A DNA stretch of 64,000 nt. It comes from GCA-2718815 sp963578105 (lineage in GTDB: Bacteria > Planctomycetota > Planctomycetia > Pirellulales > Pirellulaceae). Positions within the stretch are counted from its first letter, which is position 1; each line of letters opens with the position of its first letter. A program made the position numbers and the translations under genes. The stretch covers positions 9,769 through 73,768 of the forward strand of contig CAUZBP010000016.1 of assembly GCA_963578105.1 (NCBI GenBank), written 5' to 3'. The notes under the pieces were generated by a model, which was not told the origin of the DNA, did not search any database, and saw only the letters and a program-made list of their open reading frames with translations. Positions 35,722 to 45,663 of the stretch are shown one piece after another.

Positions 35722-36524
35722 TCCCCGGAAACTTGCTCCAGGAATGAACGCAGCGCAGCGGCCACGGCTTGAGGATTTTCGACTGGAGCCATATGCCCCG
35801 CGTCAGGAATCTCCACTAGCCCCGCCCGGGGCATGCGGGCAGCCATTGCACGCATTTCGGCAGGGGGAGAAATCACGTCGTCAACCCCACAAATCAGCAG
35901 TGCGGGCACATCGATTTCAGCCAGACGTTCGGTCACGTCCGGCCGCCGGGCCATGCCCCGTTGGGCTGCAGCAATTCCCTGTGGGGAATTACGCAAAACA
36001 ACCTGTCTTGCATTCTCAATCAGGTCCTGACGCCGATCACATGTACTCTCGGAAAACAACTTGGAAAGCAAAGCAGCGGGTATGAACCCAGTACCCTCAC
36101 GCTCCACCCTGGCCGCCATGATAAGACGTGCCCGCATGATCTCGTCGCTGTCACCAGCAGCTCGTGTATCACAGAGGACAAGACTCCCTACAAGCTCAGG
36201 AAATCTCTTCTGAAACTGCCAGGCAATGTATCCCCCCATCGAAAGCCCGCAAAAAGTGACGGGGTCCCGACAATCGAGCGCCGTCAGAAGCCGTTGCAGG
36301 TCATCCGCATATTGTTCCATCGAAACTCGATGCGGTGTGACCGAACTCTTTCCAAAACCTCGCAAGTCCGGAACAATCGTACGAAACGACGCGGCCAGTA
36401 ATTCAGTCAGTTCCAGCCACATCGTGTGATCCAGTGGAAAGCCGTGTACGAAAAGGATCACCGGCCCGCTTCCCCGGTCCATGACTCCCAGTTCTACGTC
36501 GCCGATCGATACCGTCTCAGGCAC
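35718..36524 (-). CDS. Alpha/beta hydrolase
   Basis: A 268-residue cytoplasmic hydrolase of the alpha/beta fold. The oxyanion segment is LFVHGFPLDHTMW. The nucleophile elbow is CGLSMGGY (Ser), the acid Asp is in LLICGVDDVISPP, and the His is in IPDAGHMAPVENP. This set fits carboxylesterases, 3-oxoadipate enol-lactonase and similar enzymes. The substrate cannot be assigned. It is followed on the same strand by nothing and preceded by the DUF2752 gene 45 bases upstream, so they may share a transcript. Confidence 0.88.
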   Translation of the reverse strand: MPETVSIGDVELGVMDRGSGPVILFVHGFPLDHTMWLELTELLAASFRTIVPDLRGFGKSSVTPHRVSMEQYADDLQRLLTALDCRDPVTFCGLSMGGYIAWQFQKRFPELVGSLVLCDTRAAGDSDEIMRARLIMAARVEREGTGFIPAALLSKLFSESTCDRRQDLIENARQVVLRNSPQGIAAAQRGMARRPDVTERLAEIDVPALLICGVDDVISPPAEMRAMAARMPRAGLVEIPDAGHMAPVENPQAVAAALRSFLEQVSGD

Positions 36525-36569
36525 TTTGAATCTCCGCAGAACTCATTTCGTATGCCTCAGGAAGAACAC

Positions 36570-37160
36570 TTACTGCACCGGGAACCCCGGAATCAGCGAT
36601 GAATTCACAAATTTGATAAACCATTGGCCAATCAGCATGATCGGGAACGGCCACACGAACCATAACCAGAACGTTGAATTGCATTCTCGCAAACCTTGCC
36701 GGATTCTCCAGATTTGAAGTATGCGAAAGGGGATCTGCAAAACCACCAGGGGAAACAGCCAGACCGCCGCCAGATTATAGCGATAGGCAGTTGCGAACTC
36801 TCCGTGGGCCAAGCAGATAAAGCTGCGCGTCAGGCCGCAACCGGGACAATCCAACCCCAGCAGGCGGCGGGCCAGGCAGAACGAAGGCAAGGGCTTCTTC
36901 CAGACTGGCACCACCACTTCCCGGTCTTGCCCGACGTGTAGTGAAGCGGCCAGGGTGAGGGCAACCATACAAGCTAACAGTATCAACCCATGCTGCAACT
37001 GTCGCTCCGACTTCGACCGCCTCCCATCTTGAATCAACACGCCTTCGGTGTGCATTCTTTCTTCAAACAACTCCGCAATTGGATCATCCTGTGAACCGTC
37101 ATCAGCTCTCGTTGATTGGCGCGACGAGTTCACGTTGGGTCTGCCGTCGTTGCTTTTCAA
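36570..37160 (-). CDS. DUF2752 membrane protein
   Basis: A 196-residue protein. LGLDCPGCGLTRSFICLAHGEFATAY is the CPGCGLTR signature of DUF2752, flanked by membrane helices (LLACMVALTLAASL, LAAVWLFPLVVLQIPF, FWLWFVWPFPIMLIGQW). Function unknown. A TTG start at 37160 is supported by GGAAAGG seven bases upstream, and overlaps the end of the TPR gene by 59 bases, which would couple translation. An ATG at 37055 is the alternative and would not overlap. Confidence 0.78.
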   Translation of the reverse strand: MKSNDGRPNVNSSRQSTRADDGSQDDPIAELFEERMHTEGVLIQDGRRSKSERQLQHGLILLACMVALTLAASLHVGQDREVVVPVWKKPLPSFCLARRLLGLDCPGCGLTRSFICLAHGEFATAYRYNLAAVWLFPLVVLQIPFRILQIWRIRQGLRECNSTFWLWFVWPFPIMLIGQWFIKFVNSSLIPGFPVQ

Positions 37161-38928
37161 GTTGAAACCTTTCCAATTGCCTGCGAATGAGTCCCGAAAA
37201 CGGCTCGAGTTTCAACGCTCTGCTCTGGTACCTGACAGCCTGATCAAGATCATTTTTGGCAAAGTAACAACGTGCCAGGGTGTCCAAATAACCTGCCTGA
37301 TTAGGATGGAGTTCCAGCGACTTCTGGCTGCACTCCAGGGCCTCCTCAAAATCACCCTCCGTATTACCAATCAGCCATGCCAACTGATTATACAAGGCCG
37401 GATCATCAGGTGTCGCGGCAATCTGTTTGCGAAATGACTCTGCAGCCTCCTGAATCAGTTTACGAACTCGCTGTTGCCAGTCGAGATCCTGATTCGGTAA
37501 GCGATACATGGCAATCAAAACGTCTGCATCACTGGAGTCGGCAACAAGGGCCTGTTCCAGGTGCGTCTTCTGCTGGGAAGATTCGTTACGCGCGGCATAA
37601 TGAAGAGCGAAGAAATGATGCATCCGGGCTCGGATCCAACCAGTTTGCCTTTGAAAATCGTCAGCCGTGATTTGCTCGTCTCGATTGTCTTGCAAAGCCT
37701 GGATCAAACTTTGAAATGTCTGGCCTGCATCCAATTCACGCGCCCTGTCGTGCAACATCTCGGCCAGACTAAAATGAGCTTTAATGTATGTGTTGGAGGC
37801 GATTGGTCCCAGCGCAATCACGTGACGGTATTCCTTCTCCGCCCAATCCATGAGTCCCCGTTTCTTTAGCTCAAAAGCTGTCAGCTCATGCTCCTTGGAG
37901 TCATTTTTCCCGATCTGCAAAGCTTTTTGAATCCTTTGATTTGCTCGTTCCACATTTCCAAGTTCCAACTCGGCCTGCGCCAGTCGGTACGCCAGCAGTG
38001 CATTTCGAGAAAAAAGGTTGTCATCTCGCTGGGACAAATCGGTGCAGAGCCGCCATTCTTTTTGCTCCGCAAGCCAATCAACAATCTCCAGAATTTGAAC
38101 TTCGTTCTTTAACTCCAAATGATCGAACAGTTGTTTGCTCACCCGGACAGCCTCAGTCGCGTGGCCCGTTTCCCACAACATTTCCGCCTGCCGCCGGAGC
38201 AGATTCCGCACAATCTTCTGACTTGACCGATCGGGGGACACTTGTAACAACCGCCGCTCGACTTCAACCAGTTTTCCCCATGACACGAGTGCGGTCACGG
38301 AATTCTCGAGCCAATCCGCATACACATGCAACCAACTAGCCCCTGCACGGCGACTCGAACCGAGTGTGTGGCGAATGACATGGCTATGCCTTTTTCGATC
38401 CTCCTTATTTTCAGGACAGCTCTGTCCAATCACGAACAACGCCGCTTCCTTGGAAAGCGAATCGGTCCGTTCAAAACGCGCCAAACGACAGAGTGCTGCG
38501 ATACCCGCACCCGCTTCCAATTGAGCCAGGGCGTTCATTCTCATCACGCGCTGGTCGTCATCTTGCTGGCCGTAACCCTTCAGGATCGTTTTGATCGCAG
38601 GTGAATCCTGCTCCCAGGTCCAATCGATACGCATGCTGCGAATTAAATACTTCGCACGCATTGCCACCTCAACGTTGTTGCGATTTTGTGCCTCCGACAG
38701 TGCCTCGAAGGCGGCAAACCCGAGCTTTGTCAATTCGGCCTGGGCTCGTTCTCGCGTCGTATAACGATCATTTCCCAACTGATCAATGAGCTTCGCGACC
38801 TTCCGTTGTACATCCTGCGAAGGATCTTGAACTTGATCCTCGCCCTGGATGCCAACTGGTAGCACCAGCAAGGCAACCCACACCAGAAGGGTGGCTGCAA
38901 ATGGCCATCCACGATGATCGGTTAACAT
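37102..38928 (-). CDS. Exported TPR-repeat protein
   Basis: A 608-residue protein with a signal peptide (FAATLLVWVALLVLPVGIQG). The N-terminal part has HEAT-like helices (LIDQLGNDRYTTRERAQAEL). The rest is made of TPR-like repeats. Those near the C-terminus are clearest: DDPALYNQLAWLIGNTEGD, ALECSQKSLELHPNQAGYLD, and TLARCYFAKNDLDQAVRYQS. It probably scaffolds protein assembly in the periplasm. Similar large TPR proteins are typical of Planctomycetes. Downstream genes on the strand are the DUF2752 protein and the hydrolase. Upstream is the response regulator, 31 bases away. Confidence 0.78.
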   Translation of the reverse strand: MLTDHRGWPFAATLLVWVALLVLPVGIQGEDQVQDPSQDVQRKVAKLIDQLGNDRYTTRERAQAELTKLGFAAFEALSEAQNRNNVEVAMRAKYLIRSMRIDWTWEQDSPAIKTILKGYGQQDDDQRVMRMNALAQLEAGAGIAALCRLARFERTDSLSKEAALFVIGQSCPENKEDRKRHSHVIRHTLGSSRRAGASWLHVYADWLENSVTALVSWGKLVEVERRLLQVSPDRSSQKIVRNLLRRQAEMLWETGHATEAVRVSKQLFDHLELKNEVQILEIVDWLAEQKEWRLCTDLSQRDDNLFSRNALLAYRLAQAELELGNVERANQRIQKALQIGKNDSKEHELTAFELKKRGLMDWAEKEYRHVIALGPIASNTYIKAHFSLAEMLHDRARELDAGQTFQSLIQALQDNRDEQITADDFQRQTGWIRARMHHFFALHYAARNESSQQKTHLEQALVADSSDADVLIAMYRLPNQDLDWQQRVRKLIQEAAESFRKQIAATPDDPALYNQLAWLIGNTEGDFEEALECSQKSLELHPNQAGYLDTLARCYFAKNDLDQAVRYQSRALKLEPFSGLIRRQLERFQLEKQRRQTQRELVAPINES

Positions 38929-38959
38929 CGTACACCTCCCTTGAAAATCGCGCTGGCAC

Positions 38960-39433
38960 TCACGCGATCAGGGTTCCGCCGGGCCCGCTCGAATCCTCCA
39001 TCGACTCGATATATCGGCGCAAACGTTCATTCTCGTCTTTGATTCCCTTCAACTGAAGCATGTTCTGGACCCGTTTCAACAACTCCACCTTGTTGACCGG
39101 CTTGGAAAGGAAATCATCCGTACCCGCATCCACCGCGCGTTGGATGTCGCCCAGTTCATTCAGGGCAGTGACCATCAAGACCATCACTGCACTGGTTTCA
39201 GGATTATCTTTGAGCTTCCTGCAGACTTCGAACCCGCTTAGCTTGGGCATCATGACATCCAGTAAAATCAGGTCCGGGTGAAATGAATCCACTTTTTCCA
39301 ACGCCTCTTGTCCATCAACAGCAATATCAACCTGGCAGGGGATATCTGCCAAATATGCTTCTAACAACTCCACATTGGCCTGATTATCGTCGGCAACCAG
39401 AATCTTGTTAGGGTCAGACATTTCAACCATCAC
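38960..39433 (-). CDS. Single-domain response regulator
   Basis: A 157-residue CheY-like receiver with a short C-terminal coiled tail (RLRRYIESMEDS). Acidic pocket is in ILVADDNQ, the phosphorylated Asp in LILLDVMMPKLSGFEV, the Thr in VMVLMVTAL, and the Lys in DDFLSKPVNKVELL. No output domain, so it acts by protein contact (DivK-like layout). No histidine kinase is beside it. A start at GTG 39433 or ATG 39421 are both possible. The TPR gene follows 31 bases downstream. Confidence 0.92.
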   Translation of the reverse strand: MMVEMSDPNKILVADDNQANVELLEAYLADIPCQVDIAVDGQEALEKVDSFHPDLILLDVMMPKLSGFEVCRKLKDNPETSAVMVLMVTALNELGDIQRAVDAGTDDFLSKPVNKVELLKRVQNMLQLKGIKDENERLRRYIESMEDSSGPGGTLIA

Positions 39434-39647
39434 TTGCTAGATTCCCAAGGTACTTTGGCCTTTCGAAGAACTCCTTGATTATAGCGCAAGAGGGGAATTG
39501 AGAGAACGGGAACCAAAAATGAAGTAGGCTGGGAAGCCTCCGGGCCAAGACGACACTCGAGGGTGCGGCAGAAGGAGTCGCCAAAATCCTTTCCAGCACG
39601 CTGAGTCTGGCGCACGAAGGCTGATTTTGAAACGGCCGCCAGACGGG

Positions 39648-40892
39648 CTAAACAGCGGACGCAGGAACGGGAAATTGCGCGCAGAGTTCCGATACATCCG
39701 TCCGTATCCTCTTTAACGTCGATTCGTCTTCACAATTTCGCAATGACTCCAGTATCCAGGCGGCAATACGCTTCATCTCGTCCGGTCCCATGCCGCGCGT
39801 CGTCAAAGCCGGCGTGCCGACTCGGATTCCGGAAGGGTCAACCGGTTTTCGCTGGTCAAAAGGTATCATATTCTTGTTCACCGTGATGCCGCACCGCTCC
39901 AGCGTATTCCCGGCAATTTTCCCGCCAATTCCCAAAGGCGTCACATCAACCAGCATCAGATGGTTATCCGTTCCACCGCTCACCAGACTCAGGCCACCAC
40001 TTGCCAGGTCTTCAGCCAGCACCCGTGCATTCTCGATAACACAACGGCCGTACTCGACAAATTCAGGTTGCATCGCCTCGGCAAAACAAACTGCCTTGGC
40101 CGCAATCACGTGCATCAACGGTCCCCCCTGAAGCCCAGGAAAGACACTCCGATTCAACTCTTTGGCATATTCGGACTTGGCAAGAATCAAGCCCGCCCGG
40201 GGGCCTCGCAGAGTCTTATGTGTCGTCGTCGTGACAAAGTCCGCCACAGAAACCGGATTGTGATGCAAACCCGCAGCAACCAGTCCCGCATAGTGCGCCA
40301 TGTCGACAAACAACTTGGCTCCGACACTCTCGGCGATTTCTGCAAACCGGTCGTGGGGTATTTCGCGGGGATATGCGCTTGCGCCAGCCACAATCAGTTT
40401 GGGACGATGTTCACGTGCCAACGCAGCAACTTGATCGAAGTCGATGCGGTGTGTGTCTCGCGTGACACCATAACTGATGAAATTGTAGAGTTGGCCCGAA
40501 ATATTCAGCTTCATACCATGAGTCAGATGGCCGCCGTGTGCCAGGTCAAGCCCTAAAACAGTGTCTCCAGGTTGCAGGACGGTCAAATACACTGCCATGT
40601 TGGCTTGCGAACCAGAGTGAGGCTGCACGTTGGCAAATTCCGCCGAAAAGAGTTGCCGGGCTCTGTCTCGCGCCAAATCTTCGACCACATCGACGTGCTC
40701 ACAGCCACCGTAATATCGCCGGCCCGGATATCCCTCGGCATATTTATTGGTCAACACACTTCCTGTCGCTTGCATCACCGCCGGACTCGTGTAGTTCTCG
40801 CTGGCGATCATTTCCAGCCCATCCTGCTGGCGAGTCACCTCGCTGTTGATTGCATTCCAGACATCCGGATCTTGTTGCTCGATAAAGTTCAT
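39648..40892 (-). CDS. glyA: Serine hydroxymethyltransferase
   Basis: Interconverts serine and glycine with tetrahydrofolate, the main one-carbon source. The 414-residue PLP enzyme has MIASENYTSPAVMQATGSVL, EGYPGRRYYGGCEHVDVVE, the PLP Lys in TTTHKTLRGPRAG, and QGGPLMHVIAAKAVCF. Start ATG at 40892. Single on the strand. I see no glycine riboswitch in the 200 bases upstream. Confidence 0.96.
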   Translation of the reverse strand: MNFIEQQDPDVWNAINSEVTRQQDGLEMIASENYTSPAVMQATGSVLTNKYAEGYPGRRYYGGCEHVDVVEDLARDRARQLFSAEFANVQPHSGSQANMAVYLTVLQPGDTVLGLDLAHGGHLTHGMKLNISGQLYNFISYGVTRDTHRIDFDQVAALAREHRPKLIVAGASAYPREIPHDRFAEIAESVGAKLFVDMAHYAGLVAAGLHHNPVSVADFVTTTTHKTLRGPRAGLILAKSEYAKELNRSVFPGLQGGPLMHVIAAKAVCFAEAMQPEFVEYGRCVIENARVLAEDLASGGLSLVSGGTDNHLMLVDVTPLGIGGKIAGNTLERCGITVNKNMIPFDQRKPVDPSGIRVGTPALTTRGMGPDEMKRIAAWILESLRNCEDESTLKRIRTDVSELCAQFPVPASAV

Positions 40893-41093
40893 GTTTTCCT
40901 GAATCTTTCTCCTACCTGACCTGATCTTCTTTCACTGTGCAAAATGAATGGACAGCGTAATTCAGACCCGCTGAAAATTCAATGGCGGTGCGGGTGTCCT
41001 GCTGATCGCCAGCAGCCAAACAACTGCGCCCCAAGTTTTATTAGAAAACCAAAAAGAATTGTTGGCAGCGACTTGCACCGCGTCAATCAGGCT

Positions 41094-42185
41094 CTAGCGA
41101 AGAGCGCTCGAGATCCAGATGAAAGGCTGCTGTGCCTCGTCGACCCGCACCTCAAATTTCAGTTTACTAGGAACCAGAATCTTGTCCAAAATGCGCTTAT
41201 AATAGGAACGGCCACGGGCAACGGACACCAACCGTTCTGCGGGATCAACACCATCCAGGGCGAGCGATTGATGGTCGTAAAGCATGGGAACTTCCAGACG
41301 TCCCGCAAGCACTTCAATGACTTGGTCCAATGGTTGATCATCAATTTCAACGGCCAGAAACTCAAATAACTGAGGAATGACGTCCCGCAGCTTCCGCTCG
41401 ACAGGCCAACCGATCGGCCATGACTCGGACGCATTGCGAGCCACCGTTACATGCAGCGACACTTGGCCGGAACGCGCAGCGCGGGGAACCAAGACAAGAC
41501 CCAGGGGCCGCAGGACCGCAGCCATTACCGTTCCGCAACTCATGCCCAGTAATTCATCGCCGACTGGTAAATCTTCTTCCAACATCCTGCGAGCAGTAGC
41601 GTCGGGTACCACTTTCAGATCAAGACGGGCGCTGATTTGGGCGAGAATTCGAGCGGAAGATTTTCCCTTGGTTTTCTCACCCAGCACTCCGCGTAATCCG
41701 TTGTGAACTTCCAGCAGCGACTTTTCCGTCAAACCGAACGCAGCCGGACGAGCATGCAACGCCTCCTCCCCTCCCCGCCGCAACTTCACCAGCCACTCCG
41801 CGATTCGTCTTCGGTCACCCAGGGAGAATTTACCACCTGAAAGCCGAAGTTGATTTCGTCTGGTCAAGATTCCCTTCACCGCAAAATGCGGTGAGTTCTT
41901 TGAACCTGACGACTGCACCTCGATTCGGTCACCTGAACGAGGAGATCGAATACGAATGTTGGCAAAACCAAGTTCCTTGAGTTCCCTGATCCAATCTTGC
42001 CCCGCGGTGAGTGGTGCCCCTTCCCCCAACAACACGACCAAATCAACCTGCGGCTCTGCACTTGCCGCTCGCTGGAAGCACACACAGTCCACCCAACCTA
42101 CGGCCGCAAACGCCACAAACCAGGTGACCATGAATTTCGGGTAACCCCACGTTCGCCGGCCGGAAAGAAAGATAAACCGTACCAT
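41094..42185 (-). CDS. Secreted protein with STN-like domain
   Basis: About 363 residues. The signal peptide is MVTWFVAFAAVGWVDCVC with a predicted cut after ASA. An ATG at 42131, the Met at the start of this peptide, may be the true start. Two segments, GKSSARILAQISARLDLKV and LAVEIDDQPLDQVIEVLAGRL, look like the STN/secretin short domain found in secretins and TonB receptors, with the DQ.L.Q.I pattern. No secretin channel domain follows. Function unknown; a periplasmic partner of a secretion or pilus machine is a guess. Single gene on the strand. Confidence 0.6.
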   Translation of the reverse strand: MVRFIFLSGRRTWGYPKFMVTWFVAFAAVGWVDCVCFQRAASAEPQVDLVVLLGEGAPLTAGQDWIRELKELGFANIRIRSPRSGDRIEVQSSGSKNSPHFAVKGILTRRNQLRLSGGKFSLGDRRRIAEWLVKLRRGGEEALHARPAAFGLTEKSLLEVHNGLRGVLGEKTKGKSSARILAQISARLDLKVVPDATARRMLEEDLPVGDELLGMSCGTVMAAVLRPLGLVLVPRAARSGQVSLHVTVARNASESWPIGWPVERKLRDVIPQLFEFLAVEIDDQPLDQVIEVLAGRLEVPMLYDHQSLALDGVDPAERLVSVARGRSYYKRILDKILVPSKLKFEVRVDEAQQPFIWISSALR

Positions 42186-42589
42186 AGAAACTTGTGCCTT
42201 TATCTCATCTGTGCCATCCGACCGAATTCGACCAGCAACCGCTCGAATCGGTTTCCACCGCGTGCCTCTTGAAAATTATAGCATTCCTGTAGCATTCGCG
42301 GTGTGGGGAAGACAGGGAGCGTAAAACGGTCAACGGTGTGAAGTCCCAGATAGTGTCAGCCGGAGAGGAGCCTGCCCGTAGGTCGAGGCATCCAGTGTGC
42401 GGTGCGGAAAAATATGGGTAGAAAAAATTTGGGTTGGTTTCAAAAATGTCACTCATGTTCTGAACCTCTATCGCGAGTCATTCCTACCCGTGTGCCACTA
42501 CCCCTGGGGAGTTGCTGACCCCGTAAAAGTGTGTCACAATCACGCGATAATTCATCGTCCACCCGCCAAATTCCGAGGGAGAATTCAAG
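42186..42589. other. Intergenic interval, no supported gene
   Basis: 404 bases between divergent genes. It should contain two promoters. GAGGGAGA lies eight bases before the isomerase start. I see no convincing RNA structure. Confidence 0.4.
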
Positions 42590-43594
42590 ATGCCCCGCCC
42601 CGTTACTCTTTTCACTGGTCAATGGGCTGATTTGAGCTGCGAAACGATGTGCCATAAGGCAGTCGATTTCGGATACGACGGGTTGGAACTGGCCTGTTGG
42701 GGTGACCACTTTGAAGTCAACAAGGCCATTCAAGATGATGGCTATTGTGGTGCCAAACGTGACCAGTTGGATAACGCCGGCTTGCAGTGCCATGCCATTA
42801 GCGCGCACCTGGTCGGACAAGCGGTGTGTGACATTGTGGACACGCGTCATCGCGACATTCTTCCTGAATACGTGTGGGGTGATGGAGACCCGCAAGGCGT
42901 CAATCAACGTGCCGCAGAAGAAATGAAGGAGACCGCTCGGGCAGCTCAAAAATTCGGCGTCGAAGTCGTCAATGGATTTACCGGTTCCAGCATTTGGCAC
43001 CTGCTCTACACGTTTCCACCCACACCGGATTCGATGATCGACCAGGGATTTCAACACTTTGCAGACACCTGGAACCCTATTTTGGATGTCTTTGCTGAAT
43101 GTGGCGTGAAATTCGCCCTGGAAGTACATCCGACTGAAATCGCCTTCGATCTCTATAGCGCTGGGCGGGCCCTGGATGCTTTGGATCGCCGCGATGAGTT
43201 CGGATTCAACTTCGACCCCAGTCACTTGATTTGGCAGGGTGTCGATCCGGTCGAGTTCATTCGCGCGTTTCCCGATCGCATCTATCACGCCCATATCAAA
43301 GATGCCGTTGTCACACTGGATGGCAAGACAGGCATCCTTGCGAGTCACTACAATTTCGGTGATCCGCGACGCGGCTGGGATTTCCGTTCTCCGGGCCGTG
43401 GAGGAGTGAACTTCGAGGAGATCATCCGGGCTCTGAACGATATCGAGTATTCCGGACCGCTCAGCGTCGAATGGGAAGACGGCCGCATGGACCGCGATCA
43501 TGGAGCCCGTGAAGCCTGTGAAAATGTCCGCAAGTGGGACTTTCCACCCAGTGAGCGAGCGTTCGATTCGGCATTTGCCGAAAATTCGGCCTAA
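42590..43594 (+). CDS. Xylose-isomerase-like TIM-barrel protein
   Basis: A 334-residue sugar phosphate isomerase/epimerase of the AP_endonuc_2/IolE-like group. The TIM-barrel metal ligands are visible: Glu in KFALEVHPTE, Asp/His in FNFDPSHLIWQG, His in HAHIKDAVV and Glu in SVEWEDGRMDRD. It would act on a sugar or inositol derivative, not identified. A GGGAGA ribosome site precedes the ATG. Single gene. It is preceded by the divergent secreted protein. Confidence 0.87.
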   Translation: MPRPVTLFTGQWADLSCETMCHKAVDFGYDGLELACWGDHFEVNKAIQDDGYCGAKRDQLDNAGLQCHAISAHLVGQAVCDIVDTRHRDILPEYVWGDGDPQGVNQRAAEEMKETARAAQKFGVEVVNGFTGSSIWHLLYTFPPTPDSMIDQGFQHFADTWNPILDVFAECGVKFALEVHPTEIAFDLYSAGRALDALDRRDEFGFNFDPSHLIWQGVDPVEFIRAFPDRIYHAHIKDAVVTLDGKTGILASHYNFGDPRRGWDFRSPGRGGVNFEEIIRALNDIEYSGPLSVEWEDGRMDRDHGAREACENVRKWDFPPSERAFDSAFAENSA

Positions 43595-43722
43595 AAATCG
43601 GCAGCTGTCGATAAAGCAACATTGCGGAATCCATTCTCTTCCAGCGGCCTGTAAAAAGTAGGATAAGATTGAGTCAACGGTTTCGTCGGATCATCTAGGG
43701 AATTCCTGTCCCGCCGAGAATA

Positions 43723-45654
43723 GTGAAGAGCATGATGGCAAGTGCGCGCTCAACCCGTGCTGTGGTGCAATACCGATGTTTGCCGGCACTTCGTTTTTTT
43801 TTCGTCTGCTGCTCATGCACACTTTTTTTGCAATTTCCCGTCTTTGCGAAAAACAAAACGACCCTGGATCCATTTGAGCTGGAACAGGAGTTTAAACAAA
43901 ACCTTTTACAACTGGCCGATCGATGCCAGGATCAGGGACTGCTCGTAGCAGCACGGACCACCCGTAACTGGTTAATTCATCGCGATCCGAATCGACAATA
44001 TTTTTTTCCTCCTGCCTCGACACCACCGAGACCGCTGGCAGCGGAGACCACTTCTGCACGTGGTGAGTGGCATGAGAGGTTCCTGCAACTTCGTCGCCAA
44101 TACGCTGCGCAACTTTTCCAGCTGATTCAGCAGTCGCTGATCCGGGAACAAGCTTTCGAAGCCTTTCGCTTGCTTTACGAAGTGCTTCGACAAAACCCCG
44201 ACCATGCCGATGCTCGACGTATTCTCGGATACGTACAGATCGATGGTTTGTGGCGGACCCCCTTTGCTGCCAGGCTAATCGACAACGACAACGTGGATCA
44301 TCCACAATTCGGCTGGCTCCCGTCCGAACATGTCGCTCGTTATGAAGCGGGGGAAAGATATTTTCGGAATCGCTGGATCTCGGCCGATCAGGAACAGCGC
44401 AGGAGGGCCTCAATCAGTCAAGGCTGGCGAATTGAAACGGAACATTACCTCGTCAAAACCAACCACAGCCTCGAGACAGGCGTCGCGTTGGGTCGCCAAC
44501 TGGAGAATCTGTACACGATCTGGCGTCAACTGTTCGTCGGTTTCTATACCACCAACGAAATCCTTGCTCGACGGATACGTGGTGACAACATCGAACTGGC
44601 TCCCCGGAGAAAATTTAAAGTCGTGTTTTTTCGTGACCAGAGCGAGTACGTTCGCGAGCTGAAAAAATACCAACCTAAAATTGAACTCACCTTGGGAATC
44701 TACCTGGGCCGACAAAGGACAGCCTATTTTTATGCGGGTTCGCGAGACGGTGACAAGACTTTGTATCACGAAGCAACACACCAACTGTTTCACGAATCGC
44801 ATCGCGGCCGCCACGCGACTCGAGATGAAGTGGGCCTGAGACACAATTTCTGGATCATCGAGGGTATTGCGCTTTATATGGAGTCGATCCAGCAACACGC
44901 CGACTTCCTGACTGTGGGCGGCGTCGAATCCGGGCGTCTGCAGTATGCGCGGCACAACGTGTTGTGCGGAAACTTCTTTGTGCCGCTTGAACAACTGGTT
45001 TCACTCGGAAGAATCGAACTTCAGACTGATGATCGAATCCGTCTGTTTTACAGCCAGGCGGCCGGATTGACACACTTTCTGATGGACGGGGAGGCCGGAC
45101 ATTATCGAAACTCGTTAGTCGATTTCATCCGGACTGTCTACAACCGCCTTGACCAGCCCTCGACTCTTGCGCAATTCTGTGGTCAATCCTATGCCGCTTT
45201 GGACGCAGGGTATCGCCAGTTCCTTGATGTTGACGATGCAGACTTACTTGATATTACTGAACCGCAGGGAATGTACCGACTTCTGCTTGGTCGAACGGCC
45301 GTCACGGACATCGGCCTGCAGCGCCTGGATGGCGCCAACCAACTTCGGGACCTCAATCTGGATGGCACGGCAATTACCGACCAAGCGTTGAAAGTCATCG
45401 GAAACCTACATCACCTGGAAGAACTGGATCTCTCCGCAACGCGAATTTCCGACAACGGACTCCGACATTTAAAAAACCTGGACAAGCTCAAAATTCTCTG
45501 GCTCTCGGGGACTCCAGTGACCAACGAGGGATTAGTGTTTCTTACCGGGCTGAAGAGTCTGCAACAGTTGCACGTAGCCCGGACTCGGATCACCACAGAA
45601 GGGTTGCAACTGCTGAGCGACGCGTTACCATCACTGCGTATCAATCATCCATGA
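43723..45654 (+). CDS. Exported metallopeptidase-like protein with leucine-rich repeats
   Basis: A 643-residue protein. The N-terminus (HFVFFSSAA-like hydrophobic run LRFFFVCCSCTLFLQF) is a signal peptide. The middle contains TLYHEATHQLFHESH, an HExxH gluzincin motif, with IIEGIALYMESIQ supplying the probable third Glu ligand. The C-terminal 150 residues are leucine-rich repeats of the planctomycete cysteine-free type (LRDLNLDGTAITDQALKVI, LEELDLSATRISDNGLRHL, LKILWLSGTPVTNEGLVFL). This is like the DUF1570-type peptidases. Start GTG at 43723, or ATG at 43732/43735. The creatininase gene starts 9 bases after the stop, so they likely form an operon. Confidence 0.8.
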   Translation: MKSMMASARSTRAVVQYRCLPALRFFFVCCSCTLFLQFPVFAKNKTTLDPFELEQEFKQNLLQLADRCQDQGLLVAARTTRNWLIHRDPNRQYFFPPASTPPRPLAAETTSARGEWHERFLQLRRQYAAQLFQLIQQSLIREQAFEAFRLLYEVLRQNPDHADARRILGYVQIDGLWRTPFAARLIDNDNVDHPQFGWLPSEHVARYEAGERYFRNRWISADQEQRRRASISQGWRIETEHYLVKTNHSLETGVALGRQLENLYTIWRQLFVGFYTTNEILARRIRGDNIELAPRRKFKVVFFRDQSEYVRELKKYQPKIELTLGIYLGRQRTAYFYAGSRDGDKTLYHEATHQLFHESHRGRHATRDEVGLRHNFWIIEGIALYMESIQQHADFLTVGGVESGRLQYARHNVLCGNFFVPLEQLVSLGRIELQTDDRIRLFYSQAAGLTHFLMDGEAGHYRNSLVDFIRTVYNRLDQPSTLAQFCGQSYAALDAGYRQFLDVDDADLLDITEPQGMYRLLLGRTAVTDIGLQRLDGANQLRDLNLDGTAITDQALKVIGNLHHLEELDLSATRISDNGLRHLKNLDKLKILWLSGTPVTNEGLVFLTGLKSLQQLHVARTRITTEGLQLLSDALPSLRINHP

Positions 45655-45663
45655 GGTGCTGAC

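Noticed and set aside
40893..41093. A glycine riboswitch upstream of glyA
   Set aside because: I looked for the conserved core and saw no match in this interval.
42449..43501. A 350-residue open frame on the minus strand over the isomerase gene
   Set aside because: It is antisense to a well-supported TIM-barrel gene, has no family features or ribosome site, and its composition follows from the opposite frame.
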